NCBI RefSeq assembly: GCF_000426605.1
Contig: NZ_AUFR01000015.1
Coordinates: 1 to 64,000 of the forward strand
Source: Propionibacterium acidifaciens DSM 21887
Lineage (GTDB): Bacteria; Actinomycetota; Actinomycetes; Propionibacteriales; Propionibacteriaceae
Direction: 5' to 3'
Length of the DNA stretch: 64,000 nucleotides
A model generated the notes under the pieces. It ran no database searches. It worked only from the letters and a program-made list of their open reading frames with translations, and had not been told where the DNA came from. This document shows, piece after piece, positions 8,792 to 16,953 of this stretch; the first letter of the stretch is position 1, and every line of letters starts with the position of its first letter. A program made the position numbers and the translations under genes.

Positions 8792-9811
8792 ATGACCGGG
8801 CGGATGCGTCGAGAACTCCCCCCGCCGCTCGGCGGTCCGGGCCGGGGGCTGGGGCTGGTCGCCGGCGTCGTCGCCGACCGTCTCGTCCCCGACCCGCCGG
8901 ACGCCCGCCACCCGGTGGCCTGGTTCGGGCGCTGGGCCGGCTGGCTGGAGCGCCGCATGTGGGCCGACTCCCGGGCCCGCGGCGCCGCCTACTGCCTCGT
9001 CTCCTGCGCGCCCGCCGCGGCGGCCGGCCTCGCCCTGGAGGCGCTCGGTCGCCGCGGCGTCCTCGCGCGCGCCGCCGTCACCGGCCTCGCGACGTGGACG
9101 GTCGTCGGCGCGGACTCCCTGGCCCGCGAGGGCCGGACGATGGCAGAGCGGCTCGAGGACGACGACCTGGTGGGGGCCCGTGCGCAGCTCCCGCACCTGT
9201 GCGGGCGCCTCGCGAGCGCGCTGGACGGGCCCGAGCTGGCCCGCGCCGCCGTCGAGTCGATGGCCGAGAACACCGCGGACTCCGCCGTCGCCTCGCTGTT
9301 CTGGGGGGCCGTCGGCGGCGTCCCCGCGATGTTCGTCCACCGCGCCGTCAACACGCTGGACGCCATGGTCGGTCACCGCGACGAGCGCCACGCCCGCTTC
9401 GGCACCGCCTCGGCCCGCCTCGACGACGCCCTCGACCTGGTCCCCGCCCGTCTCACCGGGGCCCTGGCCTGTCTGCTCGCCCCTGCCGTCGGCGGCGACC
9501 CCCGCCGGGCGGGACGCGTCATGGTCCGGGACGCCTCCGACCACCCCAGCCCGAACGGCGGCTGGTGCGAGGCGGCCTGGGCCGGCGCGCTCGGCGTCCG
9601 GCTCGGCGGACGCAACGTCTACCCCGGCGGGCGCGTCGAGCACCGCGGCCTGCTCGGCGACGGGCCCCGTCCCGACGGTGCGGCCGTGCGCGCCGCCGCC
9701 CGGCTCGTCCACCTGGTCAGCGGCACCGCCGGCGCGCTGGCCGGCCTCGGTGCCGTCGCCTCCGGCCGGACCCGGCGTCGGCGCGCACGTCATCGGAAAG
9801 GACAGCCATGA
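8792..9811 (+). CDS. cobD: Adenosylcobinamide-phosphate synthase (CbiB/CobD)
   Basis: 339 residues, multi-pass membrane protein. Family blocks include HPVAWFGRWAGWLERRM, ESMAENTADSAVASLFWG, NTLDAMVGHRDERH and SPNGGWCEAAWAGALGVRLGG. It attaches (R)-1-amino-2-propanol phosphate to adenosylcobyric acid, giving adenosylcobinamide phosphate. It is the first gene of the cob operon, and its TGA overlaps the ATG of cobQ. ATG 8792 is chosen for family length; a weak GGAG lies about ten bases upstream. Confidence 0.9.
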   Translation: MTGRMRRELPPPLGGPGRGLGLVAGVVADRLVPDPPDARHPVAWFGRWAGWLERRMWADSRARGAAYCLVSCAPAAAAGLALEALGRRGVLARAAVTGLATWTVVGADSLAREGRTMAERLEDDDLVGARAQLPHLCGRLASALDGPELARAAVESMAENTADSAVASLFWGAVGGVPAMFVHRAVNTLDAMVGHRDERHARFGTASARLDDALDLVPARLTGALACLLAPAVGGDPRRAGRVMVRDASDHPSPNGGWCEAAWAGALGVRLGGRNVYPGGRVEHRGLLGDGPRPDGAAVRAAARLVHLVSGTAGALAGLGAVASGRTRRRRARHRKGQP

Positions 9812-11259
9812 GTGGTCTCCTCATGACCGGGACGAGCTCGGATGCGGGCAAGTCCGCCCTCGTCACGGGCCTGTGCCGGGTGGCCGCCCGGCGCGGCATC
9901 GACGTCGTGCCCTTCAAGTCGCAGAACATGTCGAACAACTCGATGGTCTGCCCCGACGGCGCCGAGATCGGCCGCGCCCAGTACCTGCAGGCGACCGCCG
10001 CGGGCGTCGTCCCCGAGGCACGGATGAATCCGGTGCTCCTCAAGCCCGGCACCGACCGGCGCAGTTTCATCGTGCTCATGGGCTCGCCCGCCGGCGAGCT
10101 CGACGCCGGCGAGTACGCGACCGGGCGCCGCCGCCTGGCCGAGGCCGCCTTCGACGCCTACGCCGACCTGGCCGCCCGCCACGAACTCGTCCTCTGCGAG
10201 GGCGCCGGCAGCCCGGCCGAGATCAACCTGCGCTCCGGGGACTACGTCAACATGGGGTTGGCGAGGCGCTTCACCCTGCCCACCGTCATCATCGGGGACA
10301 TCGACCGCGGCGGCGTCCTGGCCTGCCTGTACGGCACCTGGGCCCTGCTCGAGGAGGCCGACCGGGCCCTGCTGCGCGGCTACGTCATCAACAAGTTCCG
10401 CGGCGACGCCTCGATCCTGGACCCCGGCCTCGACGAGATCGACCGGCGCACCGGCATGAGGGACTACGGCGTGCTGCCCTGGCTGCCCGACGTGTGGATC
10501 GACGGCGAGGACTCCCTCCGGGTCGACCGCTGGGCCCGCGACGAGGACCCCGGGCGGAGCGCCCTCCACGTGGCGGTCGTCCGCCTGCCCCGCATCTCCA
10601 ACGCCACCGACGTCGAGGCCCTGGCCGCCGAGCCCGGCGTCGACGTGCAGGTGACCGACGACCCGCGGGTGGCCGAACGGGCCGATCTGCTCGTCCTGCC
10701 GGGCTCCCGCGCCGCCGTCGACGACCTCGCCTGGCTGGCCGGGCGCGGCCTCGGGGAGGTCGTCGTCCGCCGCCACGCGCAGGGCCGACCGGTGCTGGGC
10801 ATCTGCGGCGGCTACGAGATGCTCGCCGAGCAGCTGGACGACGGGGTCGAGTCCCGCTCCGGCCTCGTCCCGGGCCTGGGCCTGCTGCCGGTGCGGGTGC
10901 TCTTCGACGACGACAAGACCGTCCGGGTGGCCACCCACGACCATCGGGGGACGGCCGTCACCGGCTACGAGATCCACCACGGCCGGTGCCGGATCGACGG
11001 CGGCGAGCCCTTCCTCGACGGCGTGCGCAGCGCCAACACGTGGGGCACGATGCTGCACGGCTGCCTCGAGAACGACGACTTCCGCCGGGCCCTCCTGTCC
11101 GAGGTGGCGGCCCTCACCGGCTCCGGCTGGAGCCCCGACGAGCGGGCCGACGGCTACGCGCAGCGCCGCGAGCGGATGATCGAGACGCTCGCCGACGCGA
11201 TGACCGAGCACCTCGACGTCGACGCCCTGCTCGCGCTGGCGAAGGAGAGCGCCCGATGA
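9808..11259 (+). CDS. cobQ: Cobyric acid synthase
   Basis: 483 residues, the normal length. The N-terminal dethiobiotin-synthetase-like ATPase domain starts with MTGTSSDAGKSALVTGLC and contains PFKSQNMSNNS. The C-terminal class I glutamine amidotransferase domain has the nucleophile in LGICGGYEMLAEQL and the late His in GYEIHHGRC. It amidates side chains b, d, e and g of adenosylcobyrinic acid a,c-diamide. Both ends overlap neighbours by four bases, implying translational coupling. Confidence 0.95.
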   Translation: MSGLLMTGTSSDAGKSALVTGLCRVAARRGIDVVPFKSQNMSNNSMVCPDGAEIGRAQYLQATAAGVVPEARMNPVLLKPGTDRRSFIVLMGSPAGELDAGEYATGRRRLAEAAFDAYADLAARHELVLCEGAGSPAEINLRSGDYVNMGLARRFTLPTVIIGDIDRGGVLACLYGTWALLEEADRALLRGYVINKFRGDASILDPGLDEIDRRTGMRDYGVLPWLPDVWIDGEDSLRVDRWARDEDPGRSALHVAVVRLPRISNATDVEALAAEPGVDVQVTDDPRVAERADLLVLPGSRAAVDDLAWLAGRGLGEVVVRRHAQGRPVLGICGGYEMLAEQLDDGVESRSGLVPGLGLLPVRVLFDDDKTVRVATHDHRGTAVTGYEIHHGRCRIDGGEPFLDGVRSANTWGTMLHGCLENDDFRRALLSEVAALTGSGWSPDERADGYAQRRERMIETLADAMTEHLDVDALLALAKESAR

Positions 11260-11891
11260 CCGGCACCGGTGGCCCGACGACCGGCGACGCGACGACCGGG
11301 ACCGGCGCCGCAGCCCGGCCGAGCACCGCGCAGCTGCGCCGCAGGGCCCGCCTCATCGTCAACACCGGCGACGGCAAGGGCAAGTCCACGGCGGCCTTCG
11401 GCATGGGCCTGCGGGGCTGGGCGCGCGGCTGGTCGATCGGGGTCTTCCAGTTCATCAAGTCCGGCAGGTGGCCCACCGGAGAACGGCTCGCCTACGAGCG
11501 GCTCGGCGCCCTCCACGACGCCGAGGGCGTCGGCGGGCCCGTCACATGGGAGTGCTTCGGGCGCGGCCGCAGCTGGCTGCGGGGCGCCGACCCGGCCGAC
11601 AACGCCGCCATGGCGCGCGCCGGCTGGGAGCACGTGCGCGCCCTCCTCGGGGCGCAGGCCCACGACCTGTACATCCTCGACGAGTTCGCCCACGTGCTGG
11701 ACAAGGGCTGGGTCGACCCGGACAAGGCCGCGCGCCTCCTCGCCGGGCGCCCGGGCGTCCAGCACGTCGTCATCACCGGACGCCGCTGCCCCCGGCAGAT
11801 CATCGACGCGGCCGACCTGGTCACCTCGATGGACAAGCTCAAGCACCCCTACGACAAGGGTGAACGAGGCCAGGCGGGCATCGAATGGTGA
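11256..11891 (+). CDS. cobO: Cob(I)yrinic acid a,c-diamide adenosyltransferase
   Basis: 211 residues, CobO/BtuR family. The P-loop is IVNTGDGKGKSTAAFG. Later blocks are VFQFIKSG, LYILDEFAHVLDKGWVD and VVITGRRCP. It transfers the 5'-deoxyadenosyl group from ATP to cob(I)alamin-type corrinoids. A short Gly/Thr/Ala-rich N-terminal extension precedes the core. It overlaps cobQ by four bases and the CobB-CobC fusion gene by seven. Confidence 0.95.
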   Translation: MTGTGGPTTGDATTGTGAAARPSTAQLRRRARLIVNTGDGKGKSTAAFGMGLRGWARGWSIGVFQFIKSGRWPTGERLAYERLGALHDAEGVGGPVTWECFGRGRSWLRGADPADNAAMARAGWEHVRALLGAQAHDLYILDEFAHVLDKGWVDPDKAARLLAGRPGVQHVVITGRRCPRQIIDAADLVTSMDKLKHPYDKGERGQAGIEW

Positions 11892-14449
11892 ACCGGCCCG
11901 AAACCCTCGCGATCCCCCGCGTCGTCATCGGCGCGCCCGCCTCGAGCACCGGCAAGACGACCGTGGCGATCGGCCTCATGGCCGCGCTGGCCGCACGCGG
12001 GACGGCGGTGGCCGGCTTCAAGGTGGGCCCGGACTACATCGACCCCGGCTACCACGCACTGGCCTGCGGGCGCCCCGGCCGCAACCTCGACCCCTGGCTG
12101 TGCGGCACCGAGCGGATCGTCCCACTGTTCGAGCACGGCGCGCTGACCCCGGCCCCGGCCGACGCGGCGGTCGTCGAGGGGGTCATGGGCATGTTCGACG
12201 GCAGGCTCGGCCCCTGGCCGGACGGCACCGACGACCCGGTGGGCTTCGGCTCCACCGCCCACGTGGCGCGCGAGCTCGGCGCCCCGGTGGTCCTCGTCGT
12301 CGACACCTCGCACGCCTCGCGCACGAGCGCCGCGGTCTGCGCCGGCATGGCCGCCTTCGACGAGCGCGTCACGGTGGGCGGGGTCATCCTCAACCGGGTG
12401 ATGAGCCCGCGCGTCGCCGACGAGATCGAGGCCGGCTGCGCCCGCTTCGGGCTGCCCGTCCTCGGACGCATCCCCGCCCGGGACCGGGTCCGGGTCGGCT
12501 CTCGCCATCTGGGCCTGGTCACCGCCGACGAGCAGGGCGAACGGGCCGGGGCCCTCGTCGAGCGGGCCGGCGAGCTCGTCGCCGAGCACGTCGACCTGGA
12601 CGCCGTGCTGGGGCTGGCGTCGACCGCCCCCGCACTGCCGTACGCGCCGTGGGACCCGGCCGAGCAGCTCGCCCGGGTCGGCGCCGGCGCGGTCATCGCC
12701 ATGGCCGCCGGCCGGGCCTTCACCTTCCGCTACGCCGAGACCGCCGAACTGCTCGAGGCGGCGGGCTGCACGGTGGTCCCCTTCGACCCGCTGCACGACG
12801 AGCAGCTGCCGCCGGGCACGGCCGGCATCTACCTGGGGGGAGGCTTTCCCGAGATCCACGCCACGGCGCTGGCCGCCAACGGCCCCCTGCGAGCCCGGAT
12901 CGCGGCGGCGGTCGACCGGGGCATGCCCGTCGTCGCCGAGTGCGCCGGCCTGCTGTACCTGTGCCGCAGCCTCGACGGCCTGGCGATGACCGGGGCCCTC
13001 GACCTCGACGCGGCGATGACCCCGCGCCTGACGATGGGCTACCACGAGGCGACGGCCGCGGCCGACAGCTTCCTGCTGCGCGCCGGCGAGACCGTCCGCG
13101 CCCACGAGTTCCACCGCACCGACGTCGAGCCCGGCGGGAGCGCCGGGCCTCTGACACCGGCCTGGACCGTCGGCGGGCAGCGCCGCGAGGGCGTCGTCGC
13201 CGCCCCGGCGGGCGGGGAGGCCAGTGTCCACGCCAGTTACCAGCACCTGCACTGGGCGGGCTGTCCCCGGCTCGCCGAGCGCTTCGCCGCGGCCGCCGCG
13301 GCGTTCTCCGGCCGTCCCGTCGGGCGGGCCGTCGGCGCCCGGCGCGGCACGCTGCCCGGCGTGACCGACCTGGGCCACCACGGCGACCGGGACCACGTGC
13401 CGGGCGCGACCGACCTGGCCGTCAACGTCCACGCCCCGGCCCCGCCGGACTGGCTCGTGCGCGAGCTCACCGCCCGCACCGACGGCTGGGCCCGCTACCC
13501 GGATGCCGGGCCGGCCCGCCTGGCCCTCGCCGCCCGGCATGCCGTGGCGCCGGAGCAGGTGCTCGTCACGGCCGGCGGCTCGCAGGCCTTCTCCCTCATC
13601 GCGGCCGCCTTCGCACCGCGCTGGGCGGCCGTCGTGCACCCCCAGTTCACCGAGCCCGAGGTGGCGCTGCGCGCCCGGGGCCACCCGGTCGGGCGCGTCG
13701 TCCTGCACGCAGGCGAGGGATTCACCCTCGACCCGGAGCGCGTCCACCCGCGCAGCGACCTCGTCGTCGTCGGCAACCCGACGAACCCGACCAGCGTCCT
13801 GCACCCGGCCGAGGCGCTGCGCTCCCTGCGCCGGCCCGGGCGCATCCTCGTCGTCGACGAGGCCTTCATGGACGCCGTGCCCGGCGAACCGGCCTCTCTC
13901 ATCGGCCCCGACATGGACGGCGTGCTCGTCGTGCGCTCGCTGACGAAGACCTGGTCGATCCCCGGCGTGCGGATCGGCTACGTCGTCGGCGACCCCGTGC
14001 TGATCGCCGCCCTGGCCGCCCACCAGCACGCCTGGCCCGTCTCGGCGCCCGCCCTCGACGCGGCGCTGGCCACGAGCGGGCCGCGGGCCGTCGCGCTCGC
14101 CGACGCCCAGGCCCGGGCCACGGCCGCCGACCGGCGGGTCCTCGTCGACGGGCTCGCCTCGATCGGGGTGCGCACCGTGCCGGAGCCGGCCGGGCCCTTC
14201 GTCCTGGCCGATCTGCGCGACTACGAGCCCCAGCCGCTGCGCGCGCACCTCCGGGCCGCCGGGTTCGCGGTGCGCGGCGGCGAGTCCTTCCCGGGACTGG
14301 GGCCCGGCTGGCTGCGCCTGGCCGTGCGCGGGCCCGGGACGAGCCGGGCCTTCGTCACGGCCCTCGACGAGCATCTCGCCGCCCGCCGCGGCGGGGACCA
14401 CGACCACGGACACAACCACGAATCGGATGGAGCGCATCATGAGCGGTGA
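11885..14449 (+). CDS. cobB: CobB-CobC fusion: cobyrinate a,c-diamide synthase plus L-threonine-phosphate decarboxylase-like domain
   Basis: 854 residues in one uninterrupted frame. Residues 1 to about 470 are CobB/CbiA: P-loop GAPASSTGKTTVAIG, FKVGPDYIDPGYH, and a GATase domain with VVAECAGLLYLC. It amidates side chains a and c. From about 490 to 835 is a fold-type I aminotransferase related to CobC/CobD decarboxylase: AGGSQAFSLIAAAF, VVVGNPTNPTSVLHP, and the PLP-lysine block SLTKTWSIPGVRIGY. This would supply (R)-1-amino-2-propanol phosphate. The tail (GGDHDHGHNHE) is His/Asp-rich and may bind metal, possibly Co2+; that is inference. Confidence 0.92.
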   Translation: MVNRPETLAIPRVVIGAPASSTGKTTVAIGLMAALAARGTAVAGFKVGPDYIDPGYHALACGRPGRNLDPWLCGTERIVPLFEHGALTPAPADAAVVEGVMGMFDGRLGPWPDGTDDPVGFGSTAHVARELGAPVVLVVDTSHASRTSAAVCAGMAAFDERVTVGGVILNRVMSPRVADEIEAGCARFGLPVLGRIPARDRVRVGSRHLGLVTADEQGERAGALVERAGELVAEHVDLDAVLGLASTAPALPYAPWDPAEQLARVGAGAVIAMAAGRAFTFRYAETAELLEAAGCTVVPFDPLHDEQLPPGTAGIYLGGGFPEIHATALAANGPLRARIAAAVDRGMPVVAECAGLLYLCRSLDGLAMTGALDLDAAMTPRLTMGYHEATAAADSFLLRAGETVRAHEFHRTDVEPGGSAGPLTPAWTVGGQRREGVVAAPAGGEASVHASYQHLHWAGCPRLAERFAAAAAAFSGRPVGRAVGARRGTLPGVTDLGHHGDRDHVPGATDLAVNVHAPAPPDWLVRELTARTDGWARYPDAGPARLALAARHAVAPEQVLVTAGGSQAFSLIAAAFAPRWAAVVHPQFTEPEVALRARGHPVGRVVLHAGEGFTLDPERVHPRSDLVVVGNPTNPTSVLHPAEALRSLRRPGRILVVDEAFMDAVPGEPASLIGPDMDGVLVVRSLTKTWSIPGVRIGYVVGDPVLIAALAAHQHAWPVSAPALDAALATSGPRAVALADAQARATAADRRVLVDGLASIGVRTVPEPAGPFVLADLRDYEPQPLRAHLRAAGFAVRGGESFPGLGPGWLRLAVRGPGTSRAFVTALDEHLAARRGGDHDHGHNHESDGAHHER

Positions 14450-15509
14450 ACTGCTGGAGGGCACGATCGGACGGATCGTCCCGGTCGACGAGGACGCCCG
14501 GGAGCGGGCCCTGGCCTGGCAGGACGACCTGACCAAGGTGCCCGGCTCGCTCGGCGACCTCGAGGCCTTCGGAGTGCAGCTGTGCGCCATCTCCGGCCAG
14601 TGCCCGCCGCCGCTGCCCTCCCCCGGCTTCGTCGGCGTCTTCGAGGGCGACCACGGCGTGCAGGCCCATCACGTCTCGCCGTGGCCCCAGGAGATCACCT
14701 ACTCGATGGGCGTGAACCTGGCCGGAGGCGGCGCCTCGGTGAGCGTCCTGGCCCGCCACGCCGGCGCCGACTACCGTCTCTACAACGTGGGCGGCCTCAA
14801 GGAGCTGCCCGAGGGCGAGCGCATCGTCAACTGTCGCGTCGCAGCGGGCACCGCCGACCTGAGCCGGGGCCCGGCGATGACGCGCGAGCAGGCCACGAGC
14901 GCCCTCGAGATCGGCGTCCGGGCGGCCCTGGACGCCGTCGACGGCGGGGCGCGGGCACTCGCCCCCGGCGAGCTGGGCATCGGCAACACCACCCCGGCGG
15001 CGGCCCTCATCGCCGCCTACACCGGCGGCTCGCCCGAGACCGTCACCGGCCGCGGCGCCGGCGCGAACGACGAGATGCTTGCCCGCAAGACGCGGGCCGT
15101 CGCGCAGGGCCTGGCCGTCAACGACGTCGCCTCCCTGGACGCCCTCGGCGTGCTCGCGGCCGTCGGCGGCCTCGAGCACGCGGCGATGGCGGGCTTCGTC
15201 CTGGGCGGCGCCGCCGCGCGGGTGCCCGTCGTCCTCGACGGCGTCATCGCCGTCTCCTCCGCGCTGGCGGCCGTCGCGCTCGCCCCCGAGGCCGGGGGCT
15301 ATCTGTTCGCCGGGCACCTCGGCGCCGAGCCCGGCCTGGCGGTCGCCATCGAGCGGCTCGGGCTGAGCCCGATCATCCGGCTCGGCATGCGTCTGGGCGA
15401 GGGCTCCGGCGCCGCCCTGGCCCTGCCCGTGCTCACCGCAGCGGCCCGGATCATGCGGGAGATGTCACACTTCTCGGACGGCCGGGTGAGCGCGGAGCAG
15501 GAGTCATGA
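14439..15509 (+). CDS. cobT: Nicotinate-nucleotide:dimethylbenzimidazole phosphoribosyltransferase
   Basis: 356 residues. Family blocks are KVPGSLGDLEAFGVQL, FEGDHGVQAHHVSPWP, GELGIGNTTPAAALIA, GRGAGANDEMLARK and GMRLGEGSGAALALPVL; the Glu of the last block fits the catalytic base. It makes alpha-ribazole 5'-phosphate for the lower ligand. The ATG at 14439 has GGAG six bases before it and is preferred to 14427. It starts inside the end of the CobB-CobC gene and overlaps cobU by four bases. Confidence 0.93.
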   Translation: MSGELLEGTIGRIVPVDEDARERALAWQDDLTKVPGSLGDLEAFGVQLCAISGQCPPPLPSPGFVGVFEGDHGVQAHHVSPWPQEITYSMGVNLAGGGASVSVLARHAGADYRLYNVGGLKELPEGERIVNCRVAAGTADLSRGPAMTREQATSALEIGVRAALDAVDGGARALAPGELGIGNTTPAAALIAAYTGGSPETVTGRGAGANDEMLARKTRAVAQGLAVNDVASLDALGVLAAVGGLEHAAMAGFVLGGAAARVPVVLDGVIAVSSALAAVALAPEAGGYLFAGHLGAEPGLAVAIERLGLSPIIRLGMRLGEGSGAALALPVLTAAARIMREMSHFSDGRVSAEQES

Positions 15510-16180
15510 GCCGCCTCGCCGTCGAGCTGCCCGACGACGACCCGCGCACGGCGGCCCTCGTCGAAGCGCTGGAGGCGTTCGGCGCCCGGGTCGTCCACGA
15601 GCCGGTCGGAGGTCGGCGCACCCTCGTCACGGGCGGGGCCCGCTCGGGGAAGTCGAGCTACGCCGAGTCGCTGCTGGCCGGCGCGCCGGCGGTCGACTAC
15701 GTGGCCACGAGCGAGCGCGACGAGGGCGACCCCGAGTGGATGGCCCGCATCGCCGCCCACGTGGCCCGTCGGCCCGCCCACTGGCGCACGGTCGAGACGA
15801 TGGACGTGGCCGGGGTGCTGGCCGCCGACGGCCCTCCGGTCCTCGTGGACTGTCTCGGCGTGTGGCTGACCCGCGTCCTCGACGGGACCGGTTTCTGGGC
15901 CGACCGCGACGCGGCCGGGCCCCTCGTGCGGGAGCGCGTCGACGCGCTGACCGCCGCCCTGGCCGCCAGCCGGCGCACCGTCGTGCTCGTCACCAACGAG
16001 GTCGGGGCGGGGATCGTCCCCGCCGACGCCGGCGGCCGCGGCTTCCGCGACTGGCTGGGCGTCCTCAACGCGACCGTCGCCGACGCCTGCGAGCGGGTCG
16101 TCCTGTGCGTGGCCGGGCGCGCCCTCGACCTGCCGGCCACGACGACCGCGCACGGCCTGGCGGGCGGGGGGCCTGCCTGA
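15506..16180 (+). CDS. cobU: Adenosylcobinamide kinase / adenosylcobinamide-phosphate guanylyltransferase with N-terminal extension
   Basis: 224 residues. The CobU core starts at about residue 39 with LVTGGARSGKSSYAESLL, the P-loop. It continues with YVATSERDEGDPEW, LVDCLGVWLTRVL and VVLVTNEVGAGIVP. It phosphorylates adenosylcobinamide and then makes the GDP-activated form for CobS. The first 38 residues are an extra segment not needed for the kinase fold. Start and stop overlap cobT and cobS. Confidence 0.92.
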   Translation: MSRLAVELPDDDPRTAALVEALEAFGARVVHEPVGGRRTLVTGGARSGKSSYAESLLAGAPAVDYVATSERDEGDPEWMARIAAHVARRPAHWRTVETMDVAGVLAADGPPVLVDCLGVWLTRVLDGTGFWADRDAAGPLVRERVDALTAALAASRRTVVLVTNEVGAGIVPADAGGRGFRDWLGVLNATVADACERVVLCVAGRALDLPATTTAHGLAGGGPA

Positions 16181-16953
16181 TGTCCGGGGGCTTCGTCACC
16201 GCCTGGGCGATGTTCACCATCGTCCCCGCGCCCCGGGTGGACGACTTCAGCCGTCCCGCCTGCGCCCGGGCGATGCGGATGATCCCCCTCATCGGGCTGT
16301 GCCTGGGCGTGCTGGCCGCGGCCACGGCCGCCCTCGTCGAGTTGCTCGGCGGCGGCAGGCTGCTCGCCACGGCGGGCGCCCTGGCGGTGCTCGCGGCGGC
16401 CAACGGCTGCTTCCACCTGGACGGCTTGGCGGACACGGCCGACGGGCTGGGCTCGCGCAGACCCCCCGAGGAGGCGCTGCGCATCATGAAGCGCTCCGAC
16501 ATCGGTCCGATGGGCGTCGTCGCGATCATCCTCGTGCTGGTCCTGGAGATCGCGGCCGCGGCCTCGCCGCGCCTGGCGGGCCCGCGCTGCCTCTGGGCAC
16601 TCGCGACGATGCCGATGGTGGGCCGCACGGCCGCCGTCCTGGCCACCAGGCGCGGCGTCCCGTGCGCCCCGACGAGCAGTCTCGGCCGGCTCTTCGCCGA
16701 TCTCATGACGCCCGTCGCGGTGGTCCTGGACCTGGCCGGCGTGCTCGTCGTCTCGGCCGCCGGGGGCTGGCTGCTGTTCGGCGCCCGGACCGGGCTCGCG
16801 GCCGTCGCCGCCTGCGCGTTCGCATGGCTCGTCGAGGCGCTGTGGCAGCGCCATCTGCTGACCCGTCTGGGCGGGATGACCGGCGACACCTTCGGCTCGC
16901 TCATCGAGCTGACGGGGCTGGGTTATCTGCTCGTCCTCGCGCTCGCCGTCTGA
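16180..16953 (+). CDS. cobS: Adenosylcobinamide-GDP ribazoletransferase (cobalamin synthase)
   Basis: 257 residues, multi-pass membrane protein. The signature CFHLDGLADTADGLGS is present, followed by MKRSDIGPMGVVAIIL and MVGRTAAVLATRRGVP. It joins adenosylcobinamide-GDP and alpha-ribazole (phosphate) at the membrane, near CobD. It is the last gene of the operon. Its final 31 bases overlap, tail to tail, the BrkB-type gene on the other strand, leaving no room for an independent terminator. Confidence 0.93.
   Translation: MSGGFVTAWAMFTIVPAPRVDDFSRPACARAMRMIPLIGLCLGVLAAATAALVELLGGGRLLATAGALAVLAAANGCFHLDGLADTADGLGSRRPPEEALRIMKRSDIGPMGVVAIILVLVLEIAAAASPRLAGPRCLWALATMPMVGRTAAVLATRRGVPCAPTSSLGRLFADLMTPVAVVLDLAGVLVVSAAGGWLLFGARTGLAAVAACAFAWLVEALWQRHLLTRLGGMTGDTFGSLIELTGLGYLLVLALAV

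Noticed and set aside
8088-8795. Plus-strand frame directly after the cobalamin riboswitch as its regulated gene
   Set aside because: It is antisense to the RHG-motif phosphatase and has no family features, so cobD is the likelier target.
11885-14449. CobB-CobC fusion as a sequencing artefact
   Set aside because: The frame is continuous through a plausible linker, with consistent GC-rich third positions on both sides.
11849-14590. Long minus-strand open frame opposite the CobB-CobC fusion
   Set aside because: Antisense shadow; no start signal or domain pattern.
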